IMG/VR virus record: IMGVR_UViG_3300042516_004811
Location: 87,108 to 151,107 of that record
DNA length: 64,000 bases
From: a virus
Direction: 5' to 3' (one strand)
Shown: positions 48,710 through 57,826 of the stretch, one piece after another
Layout of the letters: every line of letters begins with the position of its first letter
Numbering within the stretch: position 1 is the first letter of the stretch
The notes under the pieces: model-generated
The model's database searches: none
What the model was told of the DNA's origin: nothing
What the model saw: only the letters and a program-made list of their open reading frames with translations
Program-made: the position numbers and the translations under genes

Positions 48710-48882
48710 CCGAAGATTCTTACATCAAGTCAGCAGCAAGACTTGGAGAACTCTTTAATGTCAATCCATTGGAGCTGCTAAACGTTGACGACACTGACTG
48801 GATGATACTGATGGCTTGTGCTACAGTTATTAGTAACGACCGCGAAGAGCAAGAGCGCCAGTCGAAGACTCAGAAGACCTAA
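48679..48882 (+). CDS. Tail assembly chaperone, -1 frame extension
   Basis: An open -1 frame runs from inside the previous gene to TAA at 48882. It encodes about 66 residues (Y-E-G-I-F-D-E-L-A-E-D, A-A-R-L-G-E-L-F-N-V-N-P, W-M-I-L-M-A-C-A-T-V-I) and has no good start codon, which fits the T-fragment of a G/GT chaperone pair. The only repetitive slip site I see is C-CCT (48682-48685), where Pro-tRNA could move from CCT to CCC, after which TAC is read. It is not a canonical heptamer. Fusion product: 48167-48685 joined to 48685-48882. Confidence 0.7.
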   Translation, partial: GPYEGIFDELAEDSYIKSAARLGELFNVNPLELLNVDDTDWMILMACATVISNDREEQERQSKTQKT

Positions 48883-48947
48883 TATTCAGGCTTCATAGCT
48901 CGGCCGCCCTTACACTCACGTGAATTAAAAACTCACCTGGAGACGTA

Positions 48948-51900
48948 ATGGCCGACGAGATTGTCAGCATAAAACTTAAGGTAGATGCCCACGATAGGCA
49001 GCTGACCCAAGTTATTGCCAAGCTCAAGGCTCTTGAGGCTGTCGAAAAACGCCTTGCTAGCGGTTCTCGCATGCAGAATTATGCAAAGAACCAAAGCAGC
49101 GCACTAAACGGCATGACAAAGGGCTGGAAGCGCCACTTTGATGCTGTTGACGCCGGAATTAAAATGATGGGCAAGGGTCTTAGTGGATTCCTCAAGATGG
49201 CCATCAAAGGTGTAATTATCGAAATGGGCCTCCTTGGCGCTTCCATGATTGCCGTCCACGGTGTGTTTGTTGCTGGTCAGCTGATAATGAAGGCCTATCG
49301 AGGGGCTATGCAGCTGGTCGCTGGTGCGGCCGCAGGAACCGTGGTTGCCATAGCGGCGGTATCGGCAGCAATTCGTGAGCAGCAAGCCGCAATATACGCC
49401 TACCGAGGCAAGGGCGCTAAGGAATTTGGCTCAGCCATGAGTCAGACGCGAATGGCGATGAGGGCGCTTCAAGCTGACGCAAGTTTGGCGACGCTTGGCG
49501 TGGATGCCCTCAACCAGGCATACGGCATTATGTCAACGACGATGAACTCTCGTCAAATCGCAGGAAGCACCGGAGCGCTAAAAGCATTGATGGACTTTGG
49601 TTCAGCCGGCCAAGACCCAGCAAAAGGCCTCCAATCAGTTGCCTCTGTTGTTCAGGCACTTAATGACCCAAAGAAGGGCATGGCTGCAGTTAGGGCGGAA
49701 GCTAAAAAACTTGGTCCGGAAATGGAAAAAGCGCTTAAGGCCGCAAACGTTCAGACAAAACAGCAATTTTCCGAACTTCTGTATTCGGGAGAACTAGCCC
49801 GACTTGGTGGCGTAGAAGGCCAATTTGGGGCAATCAATAGCACCCTTATTGCGCAACTAAAAAGCTATATGACGCAGATGCGAACGGTTTTCGCAGACTT
49901 TGGTGACCAGTTTCTTGAACCACTAAAGGTTGCCTTTAACGAAATATTCCACATCCTCAAGAGGGATATCGCCAGAATTATGGGCGCTGTTCAAATAACC
50001 ATCGGAACAGATGGTTATATCGATGGTTTCGTAAGCATGATTGACAAAACCTCAAACTTCATGGTCAAAATGATTCGTGAATACCTGCCCAAGGCTGTTG
50101 GTATGTTCGACAGAATTGGCGATTGGATGGATAACTTCCAAAAGGGATGGAACAGAACTCTTGACTACCTGCGCCCACTGATTGACGGTGCTCGCGTTTT
50201 ATATAGGGCATTAAACCCAGTATGGGAAGCAATTAAGGGCGGAGCAGACAACCTGTTCCTTATGAAAGATTTGCTTGTCGAAAATGCTGACAATGTAGAG
50301 GAATTTGGTGAGCGTATTGGTGGATTCATAACAGCGCTATCTGAACTGTTCATGAACCTAAAGATGATGTTCTTTGATGTTCTTCCATTAATTAATGACA
50401 TGATTAGTGGACTTACTCAAGTATTCAAAATGCTCTCCAATATTCTTACCGGGTTTGCCGGCAAGGGGTTGACATCAGCTCTTGCTCCATTGTTGGCTTT
50501 TGCTGTTGCTGGCCGAGCAATGCAAGGCGTAAAGGGACGCCTAATGCCGGGCGCTACACCATTCAAGCAAAACATGATGAACGTTCAGGCAAACGTCGTA
50601 AATGTGAGTGGTCCTGGTGGTCCAGTTGGCGGCACTGGACCAGGAGGGCTATCCTCGGGCCTACGCCGAGTGGGCGGTATGGCTCCAGTTATGGCAAGTG
50701 GTGCGGCATATGGTCCAGCCCTTCCACCTGGCTCAATGAGACTCAGGGACCTCAAGTCACAGCACGGCATGACAAGAGGCGCCCTCATGAGGGAGGGTAT
50801 TGGCGCGGCAACGCGAAATATGAACTACCAGAGCATCATGGCTGGTGGTAATGCAATTGTTGCTGGAAGACCTGGATTCCTATCAGCCCTCAGCCGTGGT
50901 CGTGGAATTGGAATGCCGAGCTACTCGCAGGCTTTAGGAATGACCCCATTTGAGAGAAATCAGATGACCGCAACACAGACATCTCGTCGTGATGACTTGC
51001 GTCAGGGTGCAGCAAACTCACTAAGAAATCTAGGAACAAGAGCGAAGCAGGGTCTCGCTACTGCAAATTATAGAGGTCGTCAGGGTTTTGGTGCTGCTGC
51101 TGGTTTAATGGGATATGCGCGAAGCGGTGCATGGGATGAGTCAATGGGCGCATATGTTGACGTGGGGGCAAGCCGCCAAGCGTTGCGTGACAAGCTAAAC
51201 TACGACCTATCTCAACAAACAGCTACCGGTCCGCTGGGTAGGGCGAAACTTCGTGCTAGAGCCGCAATAGACCAAAGCCGAATATCACGAAACTATACAA
51301 AGTTTGGTGCTGGTATGAATAAGTTTCAGGGCGGAATGGGTGGACGTATGGGAACGTCACTTGGTCTTGGCTTAGCCAGTCAGTACGCACCAGAGGAAAT
51401 GCGCGGAGCCATGGCGCTTGGTGGCATGGTTGGTCAGTTCAATCCACTAGCAGGTATTGCGGTTGCCGGAGTTGGCGGAGCCCTAAAAGCTGAGGGGGCA
51501 GGCAAGGGGGCGCTATCTGGAGCAGCAGGTGGAGCAGCAATTGGAGCCATGGTTGGTGGACCAATGGGAGCGGCTATTGGTGGTGGAATTGGTCTTGTTG
51601 TTGGCGGCATTATGGGTTCCATAAATAAGGGGAAGGCGGAACTGAAGCGCGCAAAAGTTGCGGCTGAAAATTCATTCGACACCCTTTATGCCGGTGTTGC
51701 TTCAAGCGCATCTAAAAAACTTACAAATTTTCAACAGATAATTGAGGCCGGGGGAACTATCGCCGTAGGAACAAAAGGCGCGTTTCAGGACCAGGCTTAT
51801 GAAACGAAAGGAAGACAGGACACACTGCGAAGAACGATTCTTGGTCTTCAACCAGGCGGTGGTCCCTCAATACATAGACCACAAGGGGAAGTAATCGAAG

Positions 51901-53498
51901 ACTTGTACAGAAATCAGGCTAGATACGGCATGACGATTACTGAGCAAGAATATAAAGACATGACAAAGAGCCCTGAAGCAACTTCTAAGGCGCTTCAAAC
52001 CTATCTAACCGAAATAGGAGAGGCGGAAAAACCACTCCAAGCTGTTCAGGACCAAACTACAGCCAGAATGAACATGCTAACGAAAATGACAGGCAAGACG
52101 GCCCCAGAGCTAGAAATGCTTGCCCATGAAATCGGTTTCAACCTATACGATGCAACACTTGATTTTAATAAAGTAGTCAAAGAACTTGGTGCTGCAGTAC
52201 TGAAAACTGGCCAAGAATTTAAATTTGCAATGCAGGACGCATTTCTTGGTGGCTCAGAAGTATTCCGCAAGTCAGTGGAACAACGTGAAGGTGAAAAGGC
52301 TGTGGACCAGTCTGCTGCAGCACTGAATGCGGTACTCATGGGCGGGGGCAGTATCGAGGAAAAAAACCTGGCCCTTGAGCAAACGATGGCGGACTTCTTC
52401 CCGCAGATGCTCGCTGCTTCTGGTGGAGACCCAATATCCGCCTACTTGAGCACTCAGGCATTATTTGGCCAGGGGCCAACTGGTGGGGCATTTGCGCCAG
52501 GCATGGCATACGCGGGACAGGGTGAATTCTTTGCTCAAAACGAATCATTCCAGGGAATGCTTGAGCAGCAGAAGACCGCAATGCCCCAGATTGCAGCTGA
52601 GCAGCTATCAGCATATGTATATAGCAAAACTGGTCAAGCACTAGACGTATCAACATTGATTCCAGCCATCGGAAAAATGACCGCAGAGCAACAGGGTAAG
52701 TTACTTACAGACCTTTCTACGCTCGACCAGAACACCCTTGTTCAGACCGGAATGAATGCATATGACAAGGTTGAAACAAACGCCCTCAAGGGAATAACCG
52801 CATATTCGGGGGACCAGGGAATCAAGGATGTTCTTGCTGGAGTTGGACTTACTGGTGCAGGGCTTGTGAAAGCTGGTGAAGATGTAAATGTTGTTTCTGA
52901 TGCTCTGGCCGGCCTAACAGACCCAATGAACACGTTAGGCATAAAGACAGAAGACCTTAAAAATACGGTAGAGAAGCTTAACGAAAACTTTGGGGCATAT
53001 TTTACTGGAAAAGAACCAGAAGAAGATGACACCAGAACACCAAGAGGTGGACAAATTGGCGACACCGCAACATCCCGCCTATCACAGACGATGGCGCGTC
53101 ATGCAGGCCTTGACTCACAGCTCACCGGCAAGAGAACAATCACATCAGCATTTAGGACATGGGGCCTTGGTTCTCCAAGTTCGGACCATGCAACTGGCAG
53201 AGCATACGACCTAACCGGCCAAAACCTCGGTCAATACGCAAAGCTCGTTCATGCAAACGGTGGATTTGCGGAGTTCCACGGAGCAGCCGCTAATCGCCAC
53301 CTCCACGTCGTTCCTGGTCCGGGAATTGGCGACACAGCAACAATGAGAGCAACAGTTGGAGCATCTTCTGGCGGCGGCTCGACGACCAATTACTATAACT
53401 TTGAGATAAACGGAACGGGTTTTGACTCAGAGGCAGTTGCTCAGATGGTAATGATGAAGATTAAGGAAACTGAGCGCGTGAACAGAGAGCGTTCATAA
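48948..53498 (+). CDS. Tape measure protein with C-terminal M15-like peptidase domain
   Basis: 1516 residues; the longest gene of the tail block. The N-terminal part is helical with hydrophobic segments (about 75-145), the centre has Gly/Ala-rich membrane-like stretches near 830-890, and the remainder is helical, as in tape measures that set tail length and enter the host envelope. At the C-terminus H1414-x6-D1421 and H1451-L-H1453 give the M15/DD-carboxypeptidase-like zinc site (S-D-H-A-T-G-R-A-Y-D-L, then R-H-L-H-V), suggesting local cell-wall cleavage during entry. CTGGAGA ribosome site upstream; the stop shares bases with the next ATG. Confidence 0.9.
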   Translation: MADEIVSIKLKVDAHDRQLTQVIAKLKALEAVEKRLASGSRMQNYAKNQSSALNGMTKGWKRHFDAVDAGIKMMGKGLSGFLKMAIKGVIIEMGLLGASMIAVHGVFVAGQLIMKAYRGAMQLVAGAAAGTVVAIAAVSAAIREQQAAIYAYRGKGAKEFGSAMSQTRMAMRALQADASLATLGVDALNQAYGIMSTTMNSRQIAGSTGALKALMDFGSAGQDPAKGLQSVASVVQALNDPKKGMAAVRAEAKKLGPEMEKALKAANVQTKQQFSELLYSGELARLGGVEGQFGAINSTLIAQLKSYMTQMRTVFADFGDQFLEPLKVAFNEIFHILKRDIARIMGAVQITIGTDGYIDGFVSMIDKTSNFMVKMIREYLPKAVGMFDRIGDWMDNFQKGWNRTLDYLRPLIDGARVLYRALNPVWEAIKGGADNLFLMKDLLVENADNVEEFGERIGGFITALSELFMNLKMMFFDVLPLINDMISGLTQVFKMLSNILTGFAGKGLTSALAPLLAFAVAGRAMQGVKGRLMPGATPFKQNMMNVQANVVNVSGPGGPVGGTGPGGLSSGLRRVGGMAPVMASGAAYGPALPPGSMRLRDLKSQHGMTRGALMREGIGAATRNMNYQSIMAGGNAIVAGRPGFLSALSRGRGIGMPSYSQALGMTPFERNQMTATQTSRRDDLRQGAANSLRNLGTRAKQGLATANYRGRQGFGAAAGLMGYARSGAWDESMGAYVDVGASRQALRDKLNYDLSQQTATGPLGRAKLRARAAIDQSRISRNYTKFGAGMNKFQGGMGGRMGTSLGLGLASQYAPEEMRGAMALGGMVGQFNPLAGIAVAGVGGALKAEGAGKGALSGAAGGAAIGAMVGGPMGAAIGGGIGLVVGGIMGSINKGKAELKRAKVAAENSFDTLYAGVASSASKKLTNFQQIIEAGGTIAVGTKGAFQDQAYETKGRQDTLRRTILGLQPGGGPSIHRPQGEVIEDLYRNQARYGMTITEQEYKDMTKSPEATSKALQTYLTEIGEAEKPLQAVQDQTTARMNMLTKMTGKTAPELEMLAHEIGFNLYDATLDFNKVVKELGAAVLKTGQEFKFAMQDAFLGGSEVFRKSVEQREGEKAVDQSAAALNAVLMGGGSIEEKNLALEQTMADFFPQMLAASGGDPISAYLSTQALFGQGPTGGAFAPGMAYAGQGEFFAQNESFQGMLEQQKTAMPQIAAEQLSAYVYSKTGQALDVSTLIPAIGKMTAEQQGKLLTDLSTLDQNTLVQTGMNAYDKVETNALKGITAYSGDQGIKDVLAGVGLTGAGLVKAGEDVNVVSDALAGLTDPMNTLGIKTEDLKNTVEKLNENFGAYFTGKEPEEDDTRTPRGGQIGDTATSRLSQTMARHAGLDSQLTGKRTITSAFRTWGLGSPSSDHATGRAYDLTGQNLGQYAKLVHANGGFAEFHGAAANRHLHVVPGPGIGDTATMRATVGASSGGGSTTNYYNFEINGTGFDSEAVAQMVMMKIKETERVNRERS

Positions 53499-55057
53499 TG
53501 GCACTTGGTGATGTAACACTAATTACTGTTGGCTATACGTCAACGGCTGGGAACTCTACAAAAAAGATGTACCCAATTAAGCGTAAATATAAGCAGGTGG
53601 AGCGGACCGATAATCCAATATTTCCTTCTTCTTATCAACTTTTTGATACCACCTATTACTGGTTTCCGTACGATGAGCTAAACGTAACCGAAGAAAATTA
53701 TGTCGTATATGAATCGGGTGATGAAATTGGATGGCAGGAATCACCAAGAAAGCATAAGCCAGCAGTTGCTAAAGCTTCTCCGGATTTGAAAAAGTATGAC
53801 CTTATTCAGTCTGGAACACGTATTTACTACGCAAACAACATATATGAGGCCACTGCTTATTATTTTAACTGGACAGATACCAAACTTGGTCTACGCAGAA
53901 ATCCATACTTTTCTAATAGGGTAAATAAATGGCGTAGATTTGATGACTTATCAAACGATTGGGTTCAGTATTGGTATCACCCTTTCCTTAAGAGGTTTTA
54001 CCCACTCGAAGATTCAAGCATTGTGTTGGAATTGCCCGACTCCGGAGATTTTGACCAAGAGAAGTGGGACCTATTTATAGGCGATGCGCAAGACATGAAT
54101 CTGCAAAATTTAACTATTTCGCAAATAGAAGAATTAGTAGCGGGTGGTTTTAGTCCTGGTGCCGCAGCTGCAGCCGTAGCAAATATCGACAATAAGGTTG
54201 TTGCCGCAAATGTTTCAGATACAACACCATTGGAAAACTCAACAAGGCAATTGTCCGAAATAACTACACATTCCGACCCCACATCGGAAGCTCCAAAGCC
54301 AATAGCGGCTACGGTAATTCCTCGTGGCGGTGTTCCAGCCAATCAGAGAAGGCGGCGTGAAAGAACTAGACCAAGTGGCGTAACAAACTCCCCATCCATG
54401 ATTCAAGAGTACAAGAATCCGATAAATGGTGAGCAAAGACGAGAAAGATTTACATTCGATTATGCGCCAAACAATATTTCCTACACCAATATTGGTTCAA
54501 CATGGACGGAGATAGAGCGCATAAATAACGCTCCGATAGTTGACTTCAAGAACTTTAAGCATATGAAAATAAGTTTTGAGTTTGTGGTGGGTGATAAAGC
54601 TGGCGGAATTTCATCACTTTACACCTCGTGTGAAGAACAGTTATTTCAGTTAAGAAAGATGGCAGCCAGGCCGGAATTCGTCAGATTTGTTAACTTTGAC
54701 ACTCTTTTCAGCAAGTTTCTTATTTATCCAAAACTTCTACCAAACGGCAACAACACAGCATTTGCGATTGTTGACATGTCAATTAGCTCCGTTCAGCGGG
54801 CAAGAGAAGACAGCACAACGGGTTATTCTGGAGAGATAAGTAGAGCAACTGTAAACATGACAGTACAGGAAGTTTCTACATCATCACCCGACCTAATTAT
54901 TATGCCGCGCATGATTGCTGCTCCATTAAATCCAGGAAAACCAAACGAGGGTGGCGGAGACCCGGAAACATCTCGTAGAAAATTGACACAAACACCGGGT
55001 GTTACAGGAAAAGCCGCAACAACACCATACGACAACATACTTCAGCTTGGGCTTTGA
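53498..55057 (+). CDS. Tail/baseplate protein following the tape measure
   Basis: 519 residues. Residues 1-190 are rich in Tyr and Trp (YYWFPYDELN, VQYWYHPF) and may be a beta-rich carbohydrate- or tail-binding unit. A disordered acidic/Pro linker (about 200-295) is followed by a conserved-looking domain with R-E-R-F-T-F-D-Y-A-P-N-N-I-S-Y-T-N, D-F-K-N-F-K-H-M-K-I-S-F-E-F and P-E-F-V-R-F-V-N-F-D. That second part looks like the LysM-carrying baseplate proteins that sit after tape measures in myoviruses, but no LysM is obvious. Confidence 0.65.
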   Translation: MALGDVTLITVGYTSTAGNSTKKMYPIKRKYKQVERTDNPIFPSSYQLFDTTYYWFPYDELNVTEENYVVYESGDEIGWQESPRKHKPAVAKASPDLKKYDLIQSGTRIYYANNIYEATAYYFNWTDTKLGLRRNPYFSNRVNKWRRFDDLSNDWVQYWYHPFLKRFYPLEDSSIVLELPDSGDFDQEKWDLFIGDAQDMNLQNLTISQIEELVAGGFSPGAAAAAVANIDNKVVAANVSDTTPLENSTRQLSEITTHSDPTSEAPKPIAATVIPRGGVPANQRRRRERTRPSGVTNSPSMIQEYKNPINGEQRRERFTFDYAPNNISYTNIGSTWTEIERINNAPIVDFKNFKHMKISFEFVVGDKAGGISSLYTSCEEQLFQLRKMAARPEFVRFVNFDTLFSKFLIYPKLLPNGNNTAFAIVDMSISSVQRAREDSTTGYSGEISRATVNMTVQEVSTSSPDLIIMPRMIAAPLNPGKPNEGGGDPETSRRKLTQTPGVTGKAATTPYDNILQLGL

Positions 55058-55063
55058 TACACC

Positions 55064-56824
55064 ATGAGCAGCGGCATAACGACACAGCAACTCGTTCAAG
55101 ATAGGTCGAGAAAATTCAGCAGAAAGTTATTCATAGCCAATCTTCCACGCCTTGGTGATGGTGAGTATGTAGATATAACTCGCTTCATAACAGACCTATC
55201 TGTCAGTTACACCATGGATATGGCTTCGTCAATAAGCTTTAATATTATTGACAAAGACCTAAGAATGGCCAACAACAGATACTTTTCCATTGGCCGCGAC
55301 ATCATATACGAAACACAAACAATAGGTGTCATTAGCGGTGTTAGCGGTGAAGTACGAAACGTAAGACAACTGTTTGAAATATCTAGCGTAACGGTGGCTC
55401 AGGGTCCTGGTGGTAGTGCATCTTTTAACGTGCAGTGCTATTCGAAGGCCGTTCAGCAAATGAAGAGAGATAAAAATCCATCAGCAATCAAAGGAAACGG
55501 TTCGACTTTCATAAAAAATGCAGCTGCTAAATACGGTTTGCGTTTTTACGGTCAAGAAACATCAAAAGCGAAAGAAATAACAAAATCATCAGGGTCAAAG
55601 CAGGCTGAATCATTATGGGATGTCATGACCAGATTAGCAAGTGATGCAAAATTTGTACTTTTTGAAGTTGATGGGTATTTAGTGTTTGCTTCAGAAAAGT
55701 GGCTTTTGAACAAATGGGGCTCAGATTCTAAAAGACAAATCAAAAAATCAAAAAACTCCAAAACCGGTGTAACAACATCTAAATGGGTGACGAAACGATG
55801 GGTTCCTCTTCAGTTCAAAAATGATGCATGGAACTACAAGGGTAGGAAAAACGTATTTAGACTAACCCAGTATCCACAGATAACGGCATCAGACAATGAC
55901 CCGTATGCTGCTAGTGGTTCGTGCCTGGCAGAGCGAACCAACGCTGTACAGCTACGGCCGGGAATGACCGCGTACGTTGGCCTAATTCCTGGATTGTCGA
56001 ACTATTTCATAATTGACAGCGTTACTTTCCAAGAAATGGTTCCTGACCCTGTTTCTATATCTTTTCGAACCCCAACGAAAGACCCTGAAAAAGAAAACAT
56101 ACGCCAGTTGGCTATTGGTGAGGTTTATCAACAGACTTATGTTCCCACTCCATCTGGTCAGTTAACTGTAAAAACAGTTTCCCAGGCTCTTGCGGAACAA
56201 TGGAGAGCGCGTGACGTAAATGGAAATCCTTCTGTTTTTCCAGTATTTGACTCCAGAATCATTAATCATCCAACCGAAGAAAATCAATTCCTTTATCCAG
56301 TAATGGAATTTGCAAATATAAGCACTTCTTATCCGGCATTTTTGGAAGTAATCAATTCTTGGACTGGTACAAAATATCTAACATCCACTCTTGACAAAGA
56401 TTCACAAGTGGTGACTGGGAACCTAAACCTTTACAACAGGCCTGTATTCAAGACAAGCACCCTAATAAGAAGAACAAAACCATCTATTGTTGATTCTTAT
56501 ATTCTGACATTTCCATCAGGTTCGGAGTGGCTGTCTGTGATAGTTCCATCCGTGTATACGCAGGGTGGACTTGCGGTTACAAAAACACTTCAACAGGTAA
56601 CGAATAAATATAATGAACTTGGTGGTTATTTGGGTTCAGCTAAACACTTTGGTGTTTTTCGCGGAAACTCGGAGTTGGCCGCCAGAACAAATGCCAGGGA
56701 TTATTTATATTTAATAGTCTGGCAGCAAGAGGGTCTCGTGCTTAGGAAGCGTTTTCCTTCGCTAGCTGGAAATACTCCAGCAATACCAAACACGCCCGGT
56801 GGCGCAGATAGTGATTGGGTGTAG
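55064..56824 (+). CDS. Baseplate hub protein (gpD-like)
   Basis: 586 residues. The N-terminal 130 residues form a beta domain (Y-V-D-I-T-R-F-I-T-D-L-S-V-S-Y, S-S-I-S-F-N-I-I-D) like the first hub domain of P2 gpD/T4 gp27, followed by a middle part containing I-K-N-A-A-A-K-Y-G-L-R-F-Y-G and L-W-D-V-M-T-R-L-A-S-D-A-K-F, the usual 'LAxxxGx' section of hubs. The C-terminal half (Y-P-V-M-E-F-A-N-I-S onward) is beta-rich and unassigned. It forms the trimeric platform that holds the spike. Confidence 0.8.
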   Translation: MSSGITTQQLVQDRSRKFSRKLFIANLPRLGDGEYVDITRFITDLSVSYTMDMASSISFNIIDKDLRMANNRYFSIGRDIIYETQTIGVISGVSGEVRNVRQLFEISSVTVAQGPGGSASFNVQCYSKAVQQMKRDKNPSAIKGNGSTFIKNAAAKYGLRFYGQETSKAKEITKSSGSKQAESLWDVMTRLASDAKFVLFEVDGYLVFASEKWLLNKWGSDSKRQIKKSKNSKTGVTTSKWVTKRWVPLQFKNDAWNYKGRKNVFRLTQYPQITASDNDPYAASGSCLAERTNAVQLRPGMTAYVGLIPGLSNYFIIDSVTFQEMVPDPVSISFRTPTKDPEKENIRQLAIGEVYQQTYVPTPSGQLTVKTVSQALAEQWRARDVNGNPSVFPVFDSRIINHPTEENQFLYPVMEFANISTSYPAFLEVINSWTGTKYLTSTLDKDSQVVTGNLNLYNRPVFKTSTLIRRTKPSIVDSYILTFPSGSEWLSVIVPSVYTQGGLAVTKTLQQVTNKYNELGGYLGSAKHFGVFRGNSELAARTNARDYLYLIVWQQEGLVLRKRFPSLAGNTPAIPNTPGGADSDWV

Positions 56825-56828
56825 CACC

Positions 56829-57512
56829 ATGAGCCGCCCAGATATTGTCGATAAAAGTAAGGCCTCTGCTCATCCACTTAGGCCCGGAAGATTTTATACA
56901 GCTCGTATCAAGAAGGTAAATACCGATGGTCGAGTTATCGTCTTTATTCAAGAACTTGGCCTAAGCATGGGGCCGATGCTTGCATTGAACAGCAACGACG
57001 ATACCCCCTATGAAGTCGGGGAATATGTTAAGTGTGCATTCACTGATGAATTTTTCAATGAATTAATTATTTTTGGCAGTGTCACAAAAAAAACAATGCC
57101 GTACGTTTTGCTTTCGACATTTGATACAGCGTGGAAAGAGTACGTACCAACGATAAGTCAACTAGGGGTACCGGACATAGCGAAAACAGTTGACTACTCC
57201 AGGTATTCATTAATTGCAAGAACTCTTACATGGAACTGCAAGATGACTGTTACTGAAGATAGTGCTGGCATGGGTGAGATAGTCATAACCTTGCCAGAGA
57301 TATCAATAGCACCAGCCTCCACCGTTATTGGTAGTGCCGTATTGTCTGTGCCCGGCAACACCTATCCATGCGTCGCCTTGGTCAATGGCCTTCAGGCAGA
57401 CAATCTCTCCTTTCGCGGTTCAGCAGGTGGGATTCTGGGGGAATCACCAGCAGTAAACTTAAGCAATGGACATGTTCTCACTTTCTCTGTTTGTTACGAG
57501 GTAGGTTCATAA
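56829..57512 (+). CDS. Baseplate protein, probable spike/OB-fold component
   Basis: 227 residues from ATG at 56829, just after the hub stop. The N-terminal 100 residues (R-P-G-R-F-Y-T-A-R-I-K-K-V-N, V-I-V-F-I-Q-E-L-G, V-G-E-Y-V-K-C-A-F, L-I-I-F-G-S-V) look like the OB-fold of gpV/gp5-type spikes. The C-terminal part is a beta sandwich-like sequence without repeats and may bind a ligand. Its TAA overlaps the next ATG (TAATG). Assignment rests on fold impression and position. Confidence 0.6.
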   Translation: MSRPDIVDKSKASAHPLRPGRFYTARIKKVNTDGRVIVFIQELGLSMGPMLALNSNDDTPYEVGEYVKCAFTDEFFNELIIFGSVTKKTMPYVLLSTFDTAWKEYVPTISQLGVPDIAKTVDYSRYSLIARTLTWNCKMTVTEDSAGMGEIVITLPEISIAPASTVIGSAVLSVPGNTYPCVALVNGLQADNLSFRGSAGGILGESPAVNLSNGHVLTFSVCYEVGS

Positions 57513-57817
57513 TGGACTGCATAGCTTTCCCGGTACGTTTTGATTCGACTGGTCTAAGAAAATTACAGGACGGTTCGAGCGAGTACTACACGCAGCTTCT
57601 TTCCGTGTCAATACTTACGGAACCTTTTACTCATCCTTTTACCCCAACATTTGGGGCCAACGACCCAAGCTTTACGAATCTTGACAAAGGTTTATTTGTT
57701 CTCAATGCTGCAAAATTTGTTCCAGAAGTGAGAATCATCGACCTATTAATTGATGATAGTGGGGCCGAGGCAGGCAAGAGCAAAATAAACTTCTCATTCG
57801 AAATAGTGCAGACATAA
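57512..57817 (+). CDS. Probable gp25-like baseplate wedge protein
   Basis: 101 residues from ATG at 57512. The middle Y-T-Q-L-L-S-V-S-I-L-T-E-P-F-T-H-P-F-T-P-T-F-G contains the 'T-x-x-x-E-P, P-x-x-G' pattern of gp25/W-like wedge proteins, and the end V-R-I-I-D-L-L-I-D-D fits too. Position right before the J-like gene is the standard order (spike, W, J, I) in contractile phages. Short size agrees with the family. Confidence 0.75.
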   Translation: MDCIAFPVRFDSTGLRKLQDGSSEYYTQLLSVSILTEPFTHPFTPTFGANDPSFTNLDKGLFVLNAAKFVPEVRIIDLLIDDSGAEAGKSKINFSFEIVQT

Positions 57818-57826
57818 GGAAAGACC

